The notes under the pieces were generated by a model. It did no database searches. It was not told the DNA's origin and saw nothing but the letters and a program-made list of their open reading frames with translations. From NCBI RefSeq assembly GCF_018455725.1, contig NZ_JAHCLR010000023.1, forward strand, positions 1-64,000: a stretch of DNA of 64,000 bases, written 5' to 3'. Below are positions 44,033 to 52,906 of the stretch, piece by piece. Source of the stretch: Mycolicibacter acidiphilus (GTDB lineage: Bacteria > Actinomycetota > Actinomycetes > Mycobacteriales > Mycobacteriaceae). Within the stretch, counting starts at the first letter, position 1; every line of letters begins with the position of its first letter. A program made the translations under genes and the position numbers.

Positions 44033-44227
44033 ATGCGAGTTGAAGTAGACCTGGACCGCTGCGAGGGCAACGCGATCTGCGTTGGTATCGACCCCGCTAT
44101 GTTCGAGCTGAACGACGATGAGCAGTGCAACGTCAAGGTCGCGCCGATCCCGGCCGACCACGAGGCGCGCGCCATGCAGGCGATCGCCGAGTGCCCGCGC
44201 GCCGCGCTGCGCCGCGTCGAGGACTAG
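44033..44227 (+). CDS. fdxD: ferredoxin FdxD
   Basis: A 64-residue ferredoxin, MRVEVDLDRCEGNAICVGID. Cys10 and Cys16 lie in CEGNAIC, and a third cluster ligand in ECPRAALRRVED. This spacing suits a single 3Fe-4S (or 4Fe-4S) cluster as in ferredoxins that serve cytochromes P450. It matches M. tuberculosis FdxD (Rv3503c) in the same neighbourhood. AAGGAG at 44021-44026 sets ATG 44033; the upstream GTG/TTG candidates of the longer frame have no such site. It supplies electrons for sterol hydroxylation (inference). Confidence 0.9.
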   Translation: MRVEVDLDRCEGNAICVGIDPAMFELNDDEQCNVKVAPIPADHEARAMQAIAECPRAALRRVED

Positions 44228-44274
44228 CCTGTCCGGCCGCCCGCTGACCACCGACGACTAGAGGTATTCATAAA

Positions 44275-45192
44275 GTGACTGCGAACGACAACGCGACCGA
44301 TCTGTCCGGAAAGGTGGCGGTGGTCACCGGTGCGGCCGCGGGGCTGGGCCGGTCCGAGGCGATCGGACTGGCCCGCTCCGGGGCGACGGTGGTCGTCAAC
44401 GACATCGCACCCGCACTGGCGTCCTCCGATGTGATCGACGAGATCACCGCGGCCGGCGGCAAGGCGGTGGCGGTGGCCGGCGACATCAGTGCGCGGTCCA
44501 CCGCTGACGAACTCGTCAGCACCGCCGACGGACTCGGCGGTCTGAGCGTCGTGGTCAACAACGCCGGCATCACCCGCGACAAGATGCTGTTCAACATGGC
44601 CGACGAGGACTTCGACGCGGTCATCGCCGTGCACCTGCGCGGTCACTTCCTGCTGACCCGCAACGCCGCCGCCTACTGGCGGGGCAAGGCGAAGGAGGCC
44701 GAGGGCGGGACCGTCTACGGCCGCATCGTCAACACCTCCTCGGAGGCCGGCCTGATGGGTCCGGTCGGTCAGGCCAACTACGGCGCGGCCAAGGCCGGCA
44801 TCACCGCGCTGACGCTGACCGCCAGCCGCGCGCTGAGCCGGTACGGCGTCACCGCCAACGCGATCTGCCCGCGGGCGCGCACCGCGATGACCGCCGACGT
44901 GTTCGGTGAGGCGAAGGTCGGCGCGGGGGAGGTCGACCCGCTCTCGCCGGAGCACGTGGTGACCCTGGTGCGGTTCCTGTCCTCGCCGGCGTCGGCGAAG
45001 GTCAGCGGCCAGGTCTTCGTGGTGTACGGCCCGGAGGTGACGCTGATGGCGGCGCCGACGGTCGAGCACCGGTTTGCTGCCGACGGGCAGGCATGGGACC
45101 CGGCGGGGCTCAGCGACACCCTCGCCGGCTACTTCGCCGACCGGGACCCGAAGCGGACCTTCTCGGCCTCCGAACTGATGGACGCCGACTAG
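44275..45192 (+). CDS. hsd4A: 17beta-hydroxysteroid dehydrogenase/hydroxyacyl-CoA dehydrogenase Hsd4A
   Basis: A 305-residue SDR: VAVVTGAAAGLGRSEAIGLA (TGxxxGxG), NNAGITRDK, NTSSEAGLMG and catalytic YGAAKAG. It matches Hsd4A (Rv3502c), between fdxD and yrbE4A as in M. tuberculosis, and the extra C-terminal region (FAADGQAWDPAGLSDTL) is typical. It oxidises the 17-hydroxyl or beta-hydroxyacyl-CoA of the sterol side chain with NAD. GTG start after AGAGG. An exact KstR box overlaps its stop codon and faces the mce4 promoter. Confidence 0.92.
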   Translation: MTANDNATDLSGKVAVVTGAAAGLGRSEAIGLARSGATVVVNDIAPALASSDVIDEITAAGGKAVAVAGDISARSTADELVSTADGLGGLSVVVNNAGITRDKMLFNMADEDFDAVIAVHLRGHFLLTRNAAAYWRGKAKEAEGGTVYGRIVNTSSEAGLMGPVGQANYGAAKAGITALTLTASRALSRYGVTANAICPRARTAMTADVFGEAKVGAGEVDPLSPEHVVTLVRFLSSPASAKVSGQVFVVYGPEVTLMAAPTVEHRFAADGQAWDPAGLSDTLAGYFADRDPKRTFSASELMDAD

Positions 45193-45203
45193 AACACGTT
45201 TCA
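45190..45203. promoter_or_regulatory. KstR operator upstream of mce4, overlapping the hsd4A stop
   Basis: TAGAACACGTTTCA fits TNNAACNNGTTNNA exactly; the TAG is the stop codon of hsd4A. It lies 112 bases upstream of the second site at 45302, so the mce4 promoter region has two boxes. Confidence 0.75.
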
Positions 45204-45293
45204 ACGTTCACTGCGGGCGGACCACCGGGCAACGGGGCCTGCAACGGTCATGACCTCGGTAAATGAGGGATATTCATCCATTAAACCGATGCT

Positions 45294-45323
45294 TTGACAG
45301 TGGGAACACGTTCTAGTTAGCAT
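45294..45323 (+). promoter_or_regulatory. mce4 operon promoter with embedded KstR-like operator
   Basis: TTGACA (45294-45299), 18 bases, TAGCAT (45318-45323). The spacer contains GGGAACACGTTCTA (45302-45315), which differs from the KstR consensus only at the first base. Bound KstR would cover the core promoter. The 5' leader to yrbE4A is about 110 bases. Confidence 0.75.
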
Positions 45324-45442
45324 GGGTCGGCTCACACCCGGGCCAGGTAGTTCCGCATATCACATCGCCTGCACCGATAGTCACAGTAGTATCTGCGCGA
45401 CAGTCGGCGTCGCGAGCGTCCAGTCGAGAAGGGGGGTCGAGG

Positions 45443-46207
45443 TTGCTTGAGCAGCTGACGATTCCGGCTCGGGCGGTCGGCGGCTTCGTCGACATGTCGA
45501 TCGAGACCTTCCGGGAGATGTTCCGCCGGCCGTTCCAGTACCGCGAGTTCCTCGACCAGACCTGGATGATCGCCCGGGTCTCGCTGATCCCGACCCTGCT
45601 GGTGGCGATCCCGTTCACCGTGCTGGTGGCGTTCACGCTGAACATCCTGCTGCGCGAGATCGGCGCCGCCGACCTGTCCGGTGCGGGCACCGCGTTCGGC
45701 ACCATCACCCAGCTGGGCCCGGTGGTCACCGTGCTGGTGGTCGCCGGCGCCGGCGCCACCGCCATCTGCGCCGACCTGGGCGCGCGCACCATCCGCGAGG
45801 AGATCGACGCGATGCGGGTGCTCGGCATCAACCCCATCCACCGGCTGGTGGTACCCCGCGCGCTGGCGTCGACGTTCGTCGCGCTGCTGCTCAACGGACT
45901 GGTCTGCGCTATCGGCCTGGTGGGGGGCTACGTCTTCTCGGTGTTCCTGCAGGGCGTCAACCCGGGCGCGTTCGTCAACGGCCTGACCGTGCTGACCGGG
46001 CTCGGTGAGCTGGTGATGGCCGAGATCAAGGCGCTGCTGTTCGGCACCGCCGCCGGACTGATCGGCTGCTACCGGGGACTGACCGCCAAGGGTGGACCGC
46101 AGGGCGTCGGCAACGCGGTGAACGAGACCGTCGTCTACGCCTTCATCTGTCTGTTCGTCATCAACGTGGTGATGACCGCGATCAGCGTCCGGGTGCTGGT
46201 GAAATGA
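45443..46207 (+). CDS. yrbE4A: Mce4 transporter permease YrbE4A
   Basis: A 254-residue MlaE-type permease with about five membrane helices. The conserved loop is GARTIREEIDAMRVLGINPI and the N-terminus is LEQLTIPARAVGGFVDMSIE. With YrbE4B and the ATPase MceG (not in this window) it forms the inner-membrane core of the cholesterol importer. The TTG start at 45443 follows AAGGGGGG at suitable spacing. It is the first gene of the KstR-controlled mce4 operon and overlaps yrbE4B by four bases. Confidence 0.95.
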   Translation: MLEQLTIPARAVGGFVDMSIETFREMFRRPFQYREFLDQTWMIARVSLIPTLLVAIPFTVLVAFTLNILLREIGAADLSGAGTAFGTITQLGPVVTVLVVAGAGATAICADLGARTIREEIDAMRVLGINPIHRLVVPRALASTFVALLLNGLVCAIGLVGGYVFSVFLQGVNPGAFVNGLTVLTGLGELVMAEIKALLFGTAAGLIGCYRGLTAKGGPQGVGNAVNETVVYAFICLFVINVVMTAISVRVLVK

Positions 46208-47046
46208 GCTACGACGCGACGCTGAAGTTCCGCCGGATGTTCACCTGGGCGCCGCGGGCGTTCGACGACTTCGGTGAGCAGGCGCTGTTCTACGCCGACT
46301 CGATCCGCTACATCCCCAACGCGCTCACCAAGTACCGCAAGGAGACGATCCGGCTGATCGCCGAGATCACCATGGGCACCGGTGCGCTGGCGATCATCGG
46401 CGGCACCGTGGGCGTCGCCACCTTCCTGACGCTGGCCTCCGGCGGCGTCATCGCGGTGCAGGGCTACTCGTCGCTGGGCAACATCGGCATCGAGGCGCTG
46501 ACCGGCTTCCTGTCGGCGTTCCTCAACGTGCGCATCATCGCGCCGGTCGTGGCCGGGATCGCGCTGGCCGCCACCATCGGAGCGGGCACGACGGCGACGC
46601 TGGGCGCCATGCGGGTCTCCGAAGAGATCGACGCCGTCGAGTGCATGGCGGTGCACTCGGTGTCCTACCTGGTGTCCACCCGGCTGGTGGCCGGGCTGAT
46701 CGCGATCATCCCGCTGTACTCACTGTCGGTGCTGGCGGCGTTCTTCGCGGCCCGGTCCACCACGGTGTTCATCAACTCGCAGTCACCGGGCCTCTACGAC
46801 CACTACTTCGACACGTTCCTGATCCCCACCGACCTGCTGTGGTCGTTCCTGCAGGCGATCATCATGTCGATCGCGGTGATGCTGGTGCACACCTTCCACG
46901 GCTACAACGCCGCGGGCGGCTCGGTCGGCGTGGGTATCGCGGTGGGCCAAGCGGTTCGGACGTCACTGGTCGTCGTCGTCATCATCACCCTGTTCATTTC
47001 ACTCGCCGTCTACGGCGGGTCCGGTAACTTCAACCTCTCGGGGTAG
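46204..47046 (+). CDS. yrbE4B: Mce4 transporter permease YrbE4B
   Basis: A 280-residue MlaE-type permease: ALGAMRVSEEIDAVECMAVH (EEID loop), FLTLASGGVIAVQGYSSLGN, and MLVHTFHGYNAAGGSVGVGI. Four to five helices. Overlaps the yrbE4A stop (ATGA). It pairs with YrbE4A as the second permease of the steroid importer. The stop is 15 bases before the mce4A start. Confidence 0.95.
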   Translation: MSYDATLKFRRMFTWAPRAFDDFGEQALFYADSIRYIPNALTKYRKETIRLIAEITMGTGALAIIGGTVGVATFLTLASGGVIAVQGYSSLGNIGIEALTGFLSAFLNVRIIAPVVAGIALAATIGAGTTATLGAMRVSEEIDAVECMAVHSVSYLVSTRLVAGLIAIIPLYSLSVLAAFFAARSTTVFINSQSPGLYDHYFDTFLIPTDLLWSFLQAIIMSIAVMLVHTFHGYNAAGGSVGVGIAVGQAVRTSLVVVVIITLFISLAVYGGSGNFNLSG

Positions 47047-47061
47047 CGGGGGGGATTGAAC

Positions 47062-48264
47062 GTGAACACCGGATCGAGGCGTACCCAGGTGCGGATTGCC
47101 GCGGCAGTGCTGTCGGCGATCCTGCTGGGTTTCACCGCTTTCACCTACCTCGCCTACACCCAGGCGTTCTCGTCGACGGCGAAGGTCACGGTCACCTCGC
47201 CCCGTGCCGGCCTGGTGATGGAGCAGGACGCCAAGGTCAAATTCCGTGGTGTCCAGGTCGGCAAGGTCAAGAAGATCGACTATCACGGTGAGCAGGCCCG
47301 CCTCACGCTGGCGCTGGACACCGACGAACTGCGCCACATCCCGGCCAACGTCGCCGTGCACATTGCCAGCAACACCATCTTCGGAGCGAAGTCGGTCGAG
47401 TTCGTGCCGCCGCCGGAGCCGGAGGCCAAGCGGCTGCGCGCCGGCGACCACGTGGCGGCCTCAGCGGTGCAGCTGGAAGTCAACACGCTGTTCCAGAAGC
47501 TCACCGATCTGCTGGACAAGCTGGACCCGATCCAGCTCAACGGCACGATCACCGCGCTGGCCGAGGGGCTGCGGGGCAACGGTGACAACCTGGGCGGGGC
47601 GGTGGCCGGGTTGAACACGCTGCTGGCGAAGATGAACCCGAAGCTGCCGGAGCTGCAGTCCACGTTCGCCAAGACCGCGGTCGTCGGCAACATCTACGGC
47701 GACGCGGCGCCGGACCTGGCGACGATCTTCGACAACGTCCCCACGATCAGCAAGACCCTGGTCGATCAGCGGGAGAACCTGAACAAGGCGCTGCTGGCGA
47801 CCACCGGTCTGGCGCGCAACGGCTACGACGCCCTGGCGCCGGCCGCCGACGACTTCATCGCCGCGGTCACCCGCTTCCGGGCGCTGCTGAGCCTGCTGGG
47901 GGACTACTCGCCGGAGTTCGGCTGCCTGTTCAAAGGGCTGGCGCTGGCCTTCAAGCGGTTCGGTCCGTCGATCGGTGGCACCAACCCGGCGCTGTTCGTG
48001 CACTCCAACTTCATCCCGGGGGCGCCGGCCTACACTTTCCCGGAGAGTCTGCCGGTGGCCAACGCGACCGGTGGCCCGAACTGCCGCGGCCTGCCCGACA
48101 TCCCGAGTAAGCAGTGGGGCGGGTCCTGGTACCGTTCGCCGTTCCTGGTCACCGACAACGCCTACATTCCCTTCCAGCCGAACACCGAACTGCAGTGGGA
48201 CTCGCCGTCGGTGGCGCAGTTCCTCTTCAACGGTGCCTTCGCCGAGCGGGACGAGTACCAATGA
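47062..48264 (+). CDS. mce4A: Mce4A, substrate-binding MCE protein of the cholesterol importer
   Basis: A 400-residue Mce protein with one N-terminal membrane helix (VRIAAAVLSAILLGFTAFTY) and an MCE/MlaD domain at about residues 40-120 (VTSPRAGLVMEQDAKVKFRG). A helical region follows, ending with the conserved PNCRGLPDIPSKQWGGSWYR. The start is set at GTG 47062, seven bases after the G-run ribosome site; TTG 47056 is too close. It joins Mce4B-F in the periplasmic hexameric tunnel. Overlaps mce4B by four bases. Confidence 0.94.
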   Translation: MNTGSRRTQVRIAAAVLSAILLGFTAFTYLAYTQAFSSTAKVTVTSPRAGLVMEQDAKVKFRGVQVGKVKKIDYHGEQARLTLALDTDELRHIPANVAVHIASNTIFGAKSVEFVPPPEPEAKRLRAGDHVAASAVQLEVNTLFQKLTDLLDKLDPIQLNGTITALAEGLRGNGDNLGGAVAGLNTLLAKMNPKLPELQSTFAKTAVVGNIYGDAAPDLATIFDNVPTISKTLVDQRENLNKALLATTGLARNGYDALAPAADDFIAAVTRFRALLSLLGDYSPEFGCLFKGLALAFKRFGPSIGGTNPALFVHSNFIPGAPAYTFPESLPVANATGGPNCRGLPDIPSKQWGGSWYRSPFLVTDNAYIPFQPNTELQWDSPSVAQFLFNGAFAERDEYQ

Positions 48265-49298
48265 ACGAACGCGGCACGCTGATCAAGGTCAGCATCTTCA
48301 CGGTCGCCATGCTGCTGGTCTCGGCCGGCCTGGTGGTGATCTTCGGTGAGTTCCGGTTCGCCGCGAACAACACCTACCACGCCAAATTCACCAACGCCTC
48401 CCGGCTCAAGGGCGGCGAGGACGTGCGGATCTCCGGCATTCCGGTGGGTACGGTGAAGAGCGTCGAACTGGCGCCGGACAACACCGTCGACGTCACCTTC
48501 GACGTCAACAAGCGCTACCAGCTCTACACCTCCACCCGCGCGCTGATCCGCTACGAGAACCTCGTCGGCGACCGCTACCTGGAGGTCGCATCCGGCCCCG
48601 GCGACCTGGTGAAGCTGCCGCCGGGCGGCCACATCTCCGACAAGCACACCGAGCCGGCGCTGGACCTCGACGCGCTGCTCGGCGGCATGCGCCCGGTGCT
48701 CAAGGGCCTGGACGGCACCAAGGTCAACCAGATCAGCGGCGCGATCATCGAGATGCTGCAGGGGCAGGGCGGCGCGCTGTCGCAGATGCTGGCCAGCACC
48801 GACTCGTTCACCCACACGCTGGCCTCTCACGACCAGCTGATCGGCGACGTCGTCAACAACCTGAACACCGTGCTGGCCACCGTCGACGACAAGAGCGCGC
48901 AGTTCGACGCGACCGTCGACAAACTCCAGCAGCTGATCAGCGGCCTGGCCGAGGGTAGGGACGCGATCGCCGGCGCGATCGGCCCGCTGGGCTCGGTGGA
49001 GACCGACCTGACCGACACGCTGAAGAAGACGCGGCGGCCGCTGCAGGGCGTGATCGAGAACGCCCGTCCGTTGGCGACCGTGCTGAACAAGCGCCAGGAC
49101 GAGCTGAACGCGGTCATCGACCCGCTGGAGGAGAACTACCTGCGGCTCAACGCACTCGGCGCCTACGGCTCGTTCTTCAACATCTTCTTCTGCACGGTCA
49201 GTCTGAAGTTCAACGGTCCGGCCGGCAGCGACCTGATCGTCCCGATGGGCGGGCAGAACGTCAAGAGCAAGGGGAGGTGTTCCCCTGTCAAGGAGTGA
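48261..49298 (+). CDS. mce4B: Mce4B
   Basis: A 345-residue Mce protein: MNERGTLIKVSIFTVAMLLV membrane helix, MCE domain NTYHAKFTNASRLKGGEDVR, then a long coiled helical region (DKLQQLISGLAEGRDAIAGA). The C-terminus (MGGQNVKSKGRCSPVKE) is polar. Start ATG overlaps the mce4A stop. Its 3' end overlaps the inferred start of mce4C. Confidence 0.94.
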   Translation: MNERGTLIKVSIFTVAMLLVSAGLVVIFGEFRFAANNTYHAKFTNASRLKGGEDVRISGIPVGTVKSVELAPDNTVDVTFDVNKRYQLYTSTRALIRYENLVGDRYLEVASGPGDLVKLPPGGHISDKHTEPALDLDALLGGMRPVLKGLDGTKVNQISGAIIEMLQGQGGALSQMLASTDSFTHTLASHDQLIGDVVNNLNTVLATVDDKSAQFDATVDKLQQLISGLAEGRDAIAGAIGPLGSVETDLTDTLKKTRRPLQGVIENARPLATVLNKRQDELNAVIDPLEENYLRLNALGAYGSFFNIFFCTVSLKFNGPAGSDLIVPMGGQNVKSKGRCSPVKE

Positions 49299-50343
49299 TC
49301 GGGAGAACCCGGTCCGCACCGGAACGCTGGGTATCGCCCTGGTGGCGTGCCTGGTGCTGGTGTCGTTCGGGTACAGCTCCCTGCCGTTCATGCCGCAAGG
49401 CAAGGTCTACCACGGGTATTTCGCGGACGCCGGCGGGATCATCCCCGGTAACGACGTGACCGTCTCGGGTATCCGGGTCGGCAAGGTGGCCTCGGTGGCG
49501 CTCTCGGGTGCCAGTGCGAAGCTGACGTTCACCGTCGACCGCAACGTCCGGGTCGGCGACCAGTCGCTGGCCGCGATCCGCACCGACACCGTGCTGGGCG
49601 AGCGGGCGCTGGCGATCACCCCGGGCGGCTCCGGGTCGTCGACGGAGATCCCACTGGGCCGGACCCGGTCGCCGTACACGATGAACAACGCGCTGCAGGA
49701 TCTCGGCGGCGGGGTGGAAGCCCTCGACAAGCCGCAGCTCGAACAGGCGCTGCAGGTGCTCACCGACTCGATGCGTGACGCGACCCCGCAGCTGCGCGGC
49801 GCGCTGGACGGTGTGGCGGCCATGTCGCGCAGCATCAACCGCCGCGACGAGGCACTCGGGCAGCTGCTGGCGCACGCCAAGACCGTCACCGGGGTGCTCA
49901 ACCAGCGCGCCGACCAGGTGAACAAGCTCGTGCTCGACGGCAACCAGCTCTTCGCCGCCCTCGACGAGCGCCGGCAGGCCCTCGGCGCGCTGATCGGCGG
50001 CATCCAGGGGGTGTCCGAGCAACTCTCCGGTTTCGTGGCCGACAACAAGCAGGAGATCGGCCCGATGCTGCAGAAGCTGAACCTGGTGATGGACAACATG
50101 ATCTCCCGCAAGGAGCGGATCGCCGGCGCCATGGAACGGCTGCCCGGCTACGCCACCACGCTGGGTGAGGTGGTCGCGTCGGGGCCCGGCTTCCAGATCA
50201 ACCTGTTCGGCCTGCCGCCGCCAACCATGTCCGAGTACCTCTTCGACGCCTACTTCCAGCCCGGCAAACTGCCGGACAGCCTGGCCGACTACCTGCGCGG
50301 GATGATCGACCAGCGCCTGATCGTCAGGCCGAAGTCGCCATGA
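49285..50343 (+). CDS. mce4C: Mce4C, probable CTG start
   Basis: About 352 residues, matching the known Mce4C length of near 357. The MCE domain is YHGYFADAGGIIPGNDVTVS, and the C-terminus PGKLPDSLADYLRG then IVRPKSP is typical. The nearest canonical start in frame is GTG 49342, but homologues need an extra 19 residues ahead of it (SRSDRENPVRTGTLGIALV), including the start of the membrane helix. GGGGAGG at 49271-49277 is seven bases before a CTG at 49285 in frame; I take this as the start (inference). It overlaps the mce4B end by 14 bases. Confidence 0.85.
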   Translation: MSRSDRENPVRTGTLGIALVACLVLVSFGYSSLPFMPQGKVYHGYFADAGGIIPGNDVTVSGIRVGKVASVALSGASAKLTFTVDRNVRVGDQSLAAIRTDTVLGERALAITPGGSGSSTEIPLGRTRSPYTMNNALQDLGGGVEALDKPQLEQALQVLTDSMRDATPQLRGALDGVAAMSRSINRRDEALGQLLAHAKTVTGVLNQRADQVNKLVLDGNQLFAALDERRQALGALIGGIQGVSEQLSGFVADNKQEIGPMLQKLNLVMDNMISRKERIAGAMERLPGYATTLGEVVASGPGFQINLFGLPPPTMSEYLFDAYFQPGKLPDSLADYLRGMIDQRLIVRPKSP

Positions 50344-51701
50344 CACGCCGGACGATGCGTATCCTCATCGCCGCGGGGCTGGCAGTGCTGCTGGCCGTCG
50401 GCGGCTACCTGCTGCTGCCGTCGCAGCGCACCTACCGGATCACCGGCTACTTCGCCTCCGCGGTCGGGCTGTACCCGGGTGACGACGTGCGGGTCGTCGG
50501 TGTCCCGGTGGGCCGGATCGAGTCCATCGAGCCGCGCGCCGACAGTGTCAAGGTCACGATGAGCGTGCACCGCGACGTGCCGCTGCCGGCGGACGTGCAC
50601 GCGGTGCTGATGGCACCGAACATCGTCTCGGCACGCGTGATTCAGCTCGCGCCGGCCTACACCGGCGGCGAACGCCTGGCCGACAACGCGGTGCTCGACA
50701 TGAGCCGGACCGCGGTGCCGGTGGAGTGGGATGAGATCAAGGAGCAGCTCACCGCGCTCAGCGCCCAGCTGGCGCCGGAGAACGGCAAGCTCAACGGCGC
50801 GCTCAGCGGTTTCGTCAACCAGGCCGCCGACACCTTCGACGGCAACGGCGACACCTTCCGCAACGCGCTGCGCGAACTGTCCGCCACGGCCGGGCGGCTC
50901 GGGGACTCGCGTACCGACATCTTCGGTACCGTCAAGAACCTGCAGGTCCTGGTCAGCGCACTGGCGGGCAGCAACGAGCAGCTCGTGCAATTCACCGACC
51001 ACGTCGCGGCCGTCTCCGCGGTCATGGCCGACAGCTCCAAGGATCTCGACGTCACGCTGGGCACCCTGAACCAGGCGCTGAAGGACGTGCGCGGATTCCT
51101 GCACGACAACAACGACGCGATCATCTCGCAGGTCAACAAGCTGGCGGAATTCTCCGAGACGCTCTCGGCGCAGAGCGACAACTTCGAGCAGGTCCTGCAC
51201 ATCACCCCGCACGGCCTGGTGAACTTCTACAACATCTACAACCCGGCGCAGGGCACGCTGAGCGGGCTGCTCTCGCTGCCGGACTTCGCCAACCCGGTGC
51301 AATTCATCTGCGGCGGTGTCTTCGACGTCGGCGCGGTCCCGGACAACTTCAAGCGAGCCGAGCTGTGCAAAGAGCGGATGGGGCCGGTGATGCGGCGCTG
51401 GTCGATGAACTTCGTGCCGTTCCTGTTCCACCCGATCAACTCGATCACCGCGTACAAGGGGCAGATCCAGTACGACACCCCGGAGACCGAGGCCAAGGCC
51501 CAGACCCCGCTGCCGTACCTGAAGTGGATGCCCGCGCCGGGCGTCACGGCGCCGAGCAACGAGGACATGCAGAAGCTGTTCACGGGGCCGCGCGCGCCGG
51601 GACAGCTCGGCCCGGCGCCCGGGCCGACCGGTCCGCAGCAGCCCGGCGCCGGTGCGCCGCTGCCGCCGTACGCGCAGCCGCCGCAGGGAGCCGGCGGATG
51701 A
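50340..51701 (+). CDS. mce4D: Mce4D
   Basis: A 453-residue Mce protein with an N-terminal helix (ILIAAGLAVLLAVGGYLLL). The MCE domain is YRITGYFASAVGLYPGDDVR, followed by long helices (TFRNALRELSATAGRLGDSR) and a proline-rich C-terminal tail (PGPTGPQQPGAGAPLPPYAQ) of about 40 residues that probably lies in or crosses the cell wall. Four-base overlaps with mce4C and mce4E. Confidence 0.94.
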   Translation: MTRRTMRILIAAGLAVLLAVGGYLLLPSQRTYRITGYFASAVGLYPGDDVRVVGVPVGRIESIEPRADSVKVTMSVHRDVPLPADVHAVLMAPNIVSARVIQLAPAYTGGERLADNAVLDMSRTAVPVEWDEIKEQLTALSAQLAPENGKLNGALSGFVNQAADTFDGNGDTFRNALRELSATAGRLGDSRTDIFGTVKNLQVLVSALAGSNEQLVQFTDHVAAVSAVMADSSKDLDVTLGTLNQALKDVRGFLHDNNDAIISQVNKLAEFSETLSAQSDNFEQVLHITPHGLVNFYNIYNPAQGTLSGLLSLPDFANPVQFICGGVFDVGAVPDNFKRAELCKERMGPVMRRWSMNFVPFLFHPINSITAYKGQIQYDTPETEAKAQTPLPYLKWMPAPGVTAPSNEDMQKLFTGPRAPGQLGPAPGPTGPQQPGAGAPLPPYAQPPQGAGG

Positions 51702-52900
51702 CCCGGCGCAGGACCAAGATCGAGAAGGTGAGCGCCGGGGTGCGGCGGCTGGGCCGGCGCGGCGCCGCGCTGGGCGCCGGGACGCTGCTGCTGTCCGGGT
51801 GCCAGTTCGGCGGCCTGAACTCGCTGAACATGCCGGGCACCGCCGGGCACGGCCGGGGCTCCTACAGCATCACCGTGCAGTTGCCGGACGTGTCGACGCT
51901 GCCGCAGAACTCGCCGGTGATGGTCGACGACGTCACGGTCGGCAGTGTGTCGGGGCTGCAGGCGGTGCAGCAGCCGGACGGCAGTTTCTACGCGGCGGTG
52001 AAGCTGTCCCTGGACGGCAACGTCCACCTGCCCGCCAACGCGATCGCGAAGGTCGCGCAGACGTCGCTGCTCGGCTCGCAGCACATCGACCTGGCCCCGC
52101 CGACCGACGAGGCACCGGTCGGCCGCCTGGCGCCGGGCGCGGAGATCCCGCTGAGCCGCACCGGCGCCTACCCGACCACCGAGGCGGTGCTGTCGTCGCT
52201 GGGCGTGGTGGTCAACAAGGGCAATCTCGGTGCGCTGCAGGACATCACCGACGAGGCGTATCAGGCGTTCGCGAGCCGGGCCGGCAGCCTGGCCGGGCTG
52301 ATGCCGCGGCTGGCCGAACTCACCGCGTCGCTGGACCAGCAGGCGACCGACATCATCGCGGCGGCCGAGGGGCTGAACCGGGTGGGGTCGACGCTGGCCC
52401 GCAGCGCACCCAGCCTGGCCCTGGCGCTGGACACCATGCCGGCCGCCCTGCAGGTGCTCAACGACAACCGCGCGAACATCGTCGACGCTTTCGCGGCGCT
52501 GAAGAGCCTCGCCGAGGTCGGCGCCCGCATCATGACCGAGGGCAAGGACGCCATCGCCGCGGACCTCAAGGACCTGTACCCGGTGGTCAAGGCGTTCGCC
52601 GACAACGCCAACGACCTGGTGACCGCGTTCCAGTTCATCCCGACGTTCCCGTTCCCGTCGATGTACCTGCGCAACGCGGTGCGCGGCGACTTCCTGAACG
52701 TCTACGTCACCTTCGACATGACGCTGCGCCGCCTCGGTGAGTCCGTCTTCACCACCGGCGGGTTCGACCCCAACATGCCGAGGCTGGGCCAGGTCATCAA
52801 CCCGCCGGACTTCCTGCTGCCCGAACTGGCGAACCTGTCCGGCCAGGCTGCGGACCCGTTCAAGATCCCGCCCGGCACGGCCCCCCACTACGAGGACTGA
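51698..52900 (+). CDS. mce4E: Mce4E lipoprotein (LprN)
   Basis: A 400-residue Mce protein with a lipobox. The signal GRRGAALGAGTLLLSGC places the lipidated Cys at residue 35. The basic RRLGRRG stretch ahead of it may favour Tat export. The MCE domain is YSITVQLPDVSTLPQNSPVM, and the C-terminus holds FPSMYLRNAVRGDFLNVYVT. It corresponds to LprN (Rv3495c), the lipid-anchored subunit of the Mce4 tunnel. ATG overlaps the mce4D stop. Confidence 0.94.
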   Translation: MTRRRTKIEKVSAGVRRLGRRGAALGAGTLLLSGCQFGGLNSLNMPGTAGHGRGSYSITVQLPDVSTLPQNSPVMVDDVTVGSVSGLQAVQQPDGSFYAAVKLSLDGNVHLPANAIAKVAQTSLLGSQHIDLAPPTDEAPVGRLAPGAEIPLSRTGAYPTTEAVLSSLGVVVNKGNLGALQDITDEAYQAFASRAGSLAGLMPRLAELTASLDQQATDIIAAAEGLNRVGSTLARSAPSLALALDTMPAALQVLNDNRANIVDAFAALKSLAEVGARIMTEGKDAIAADLKDLYPVVKAFADNANDLVTAFQFIPTFPFPSMYLRNAVRGDFLNVYVTFDMTLRRLGESVFTTGGFDPNMPRLGQVINPPDFLLPELANLSGQAADPFKIPPGTAPHYED

Positions 52901-52906
52901 TCCGCG

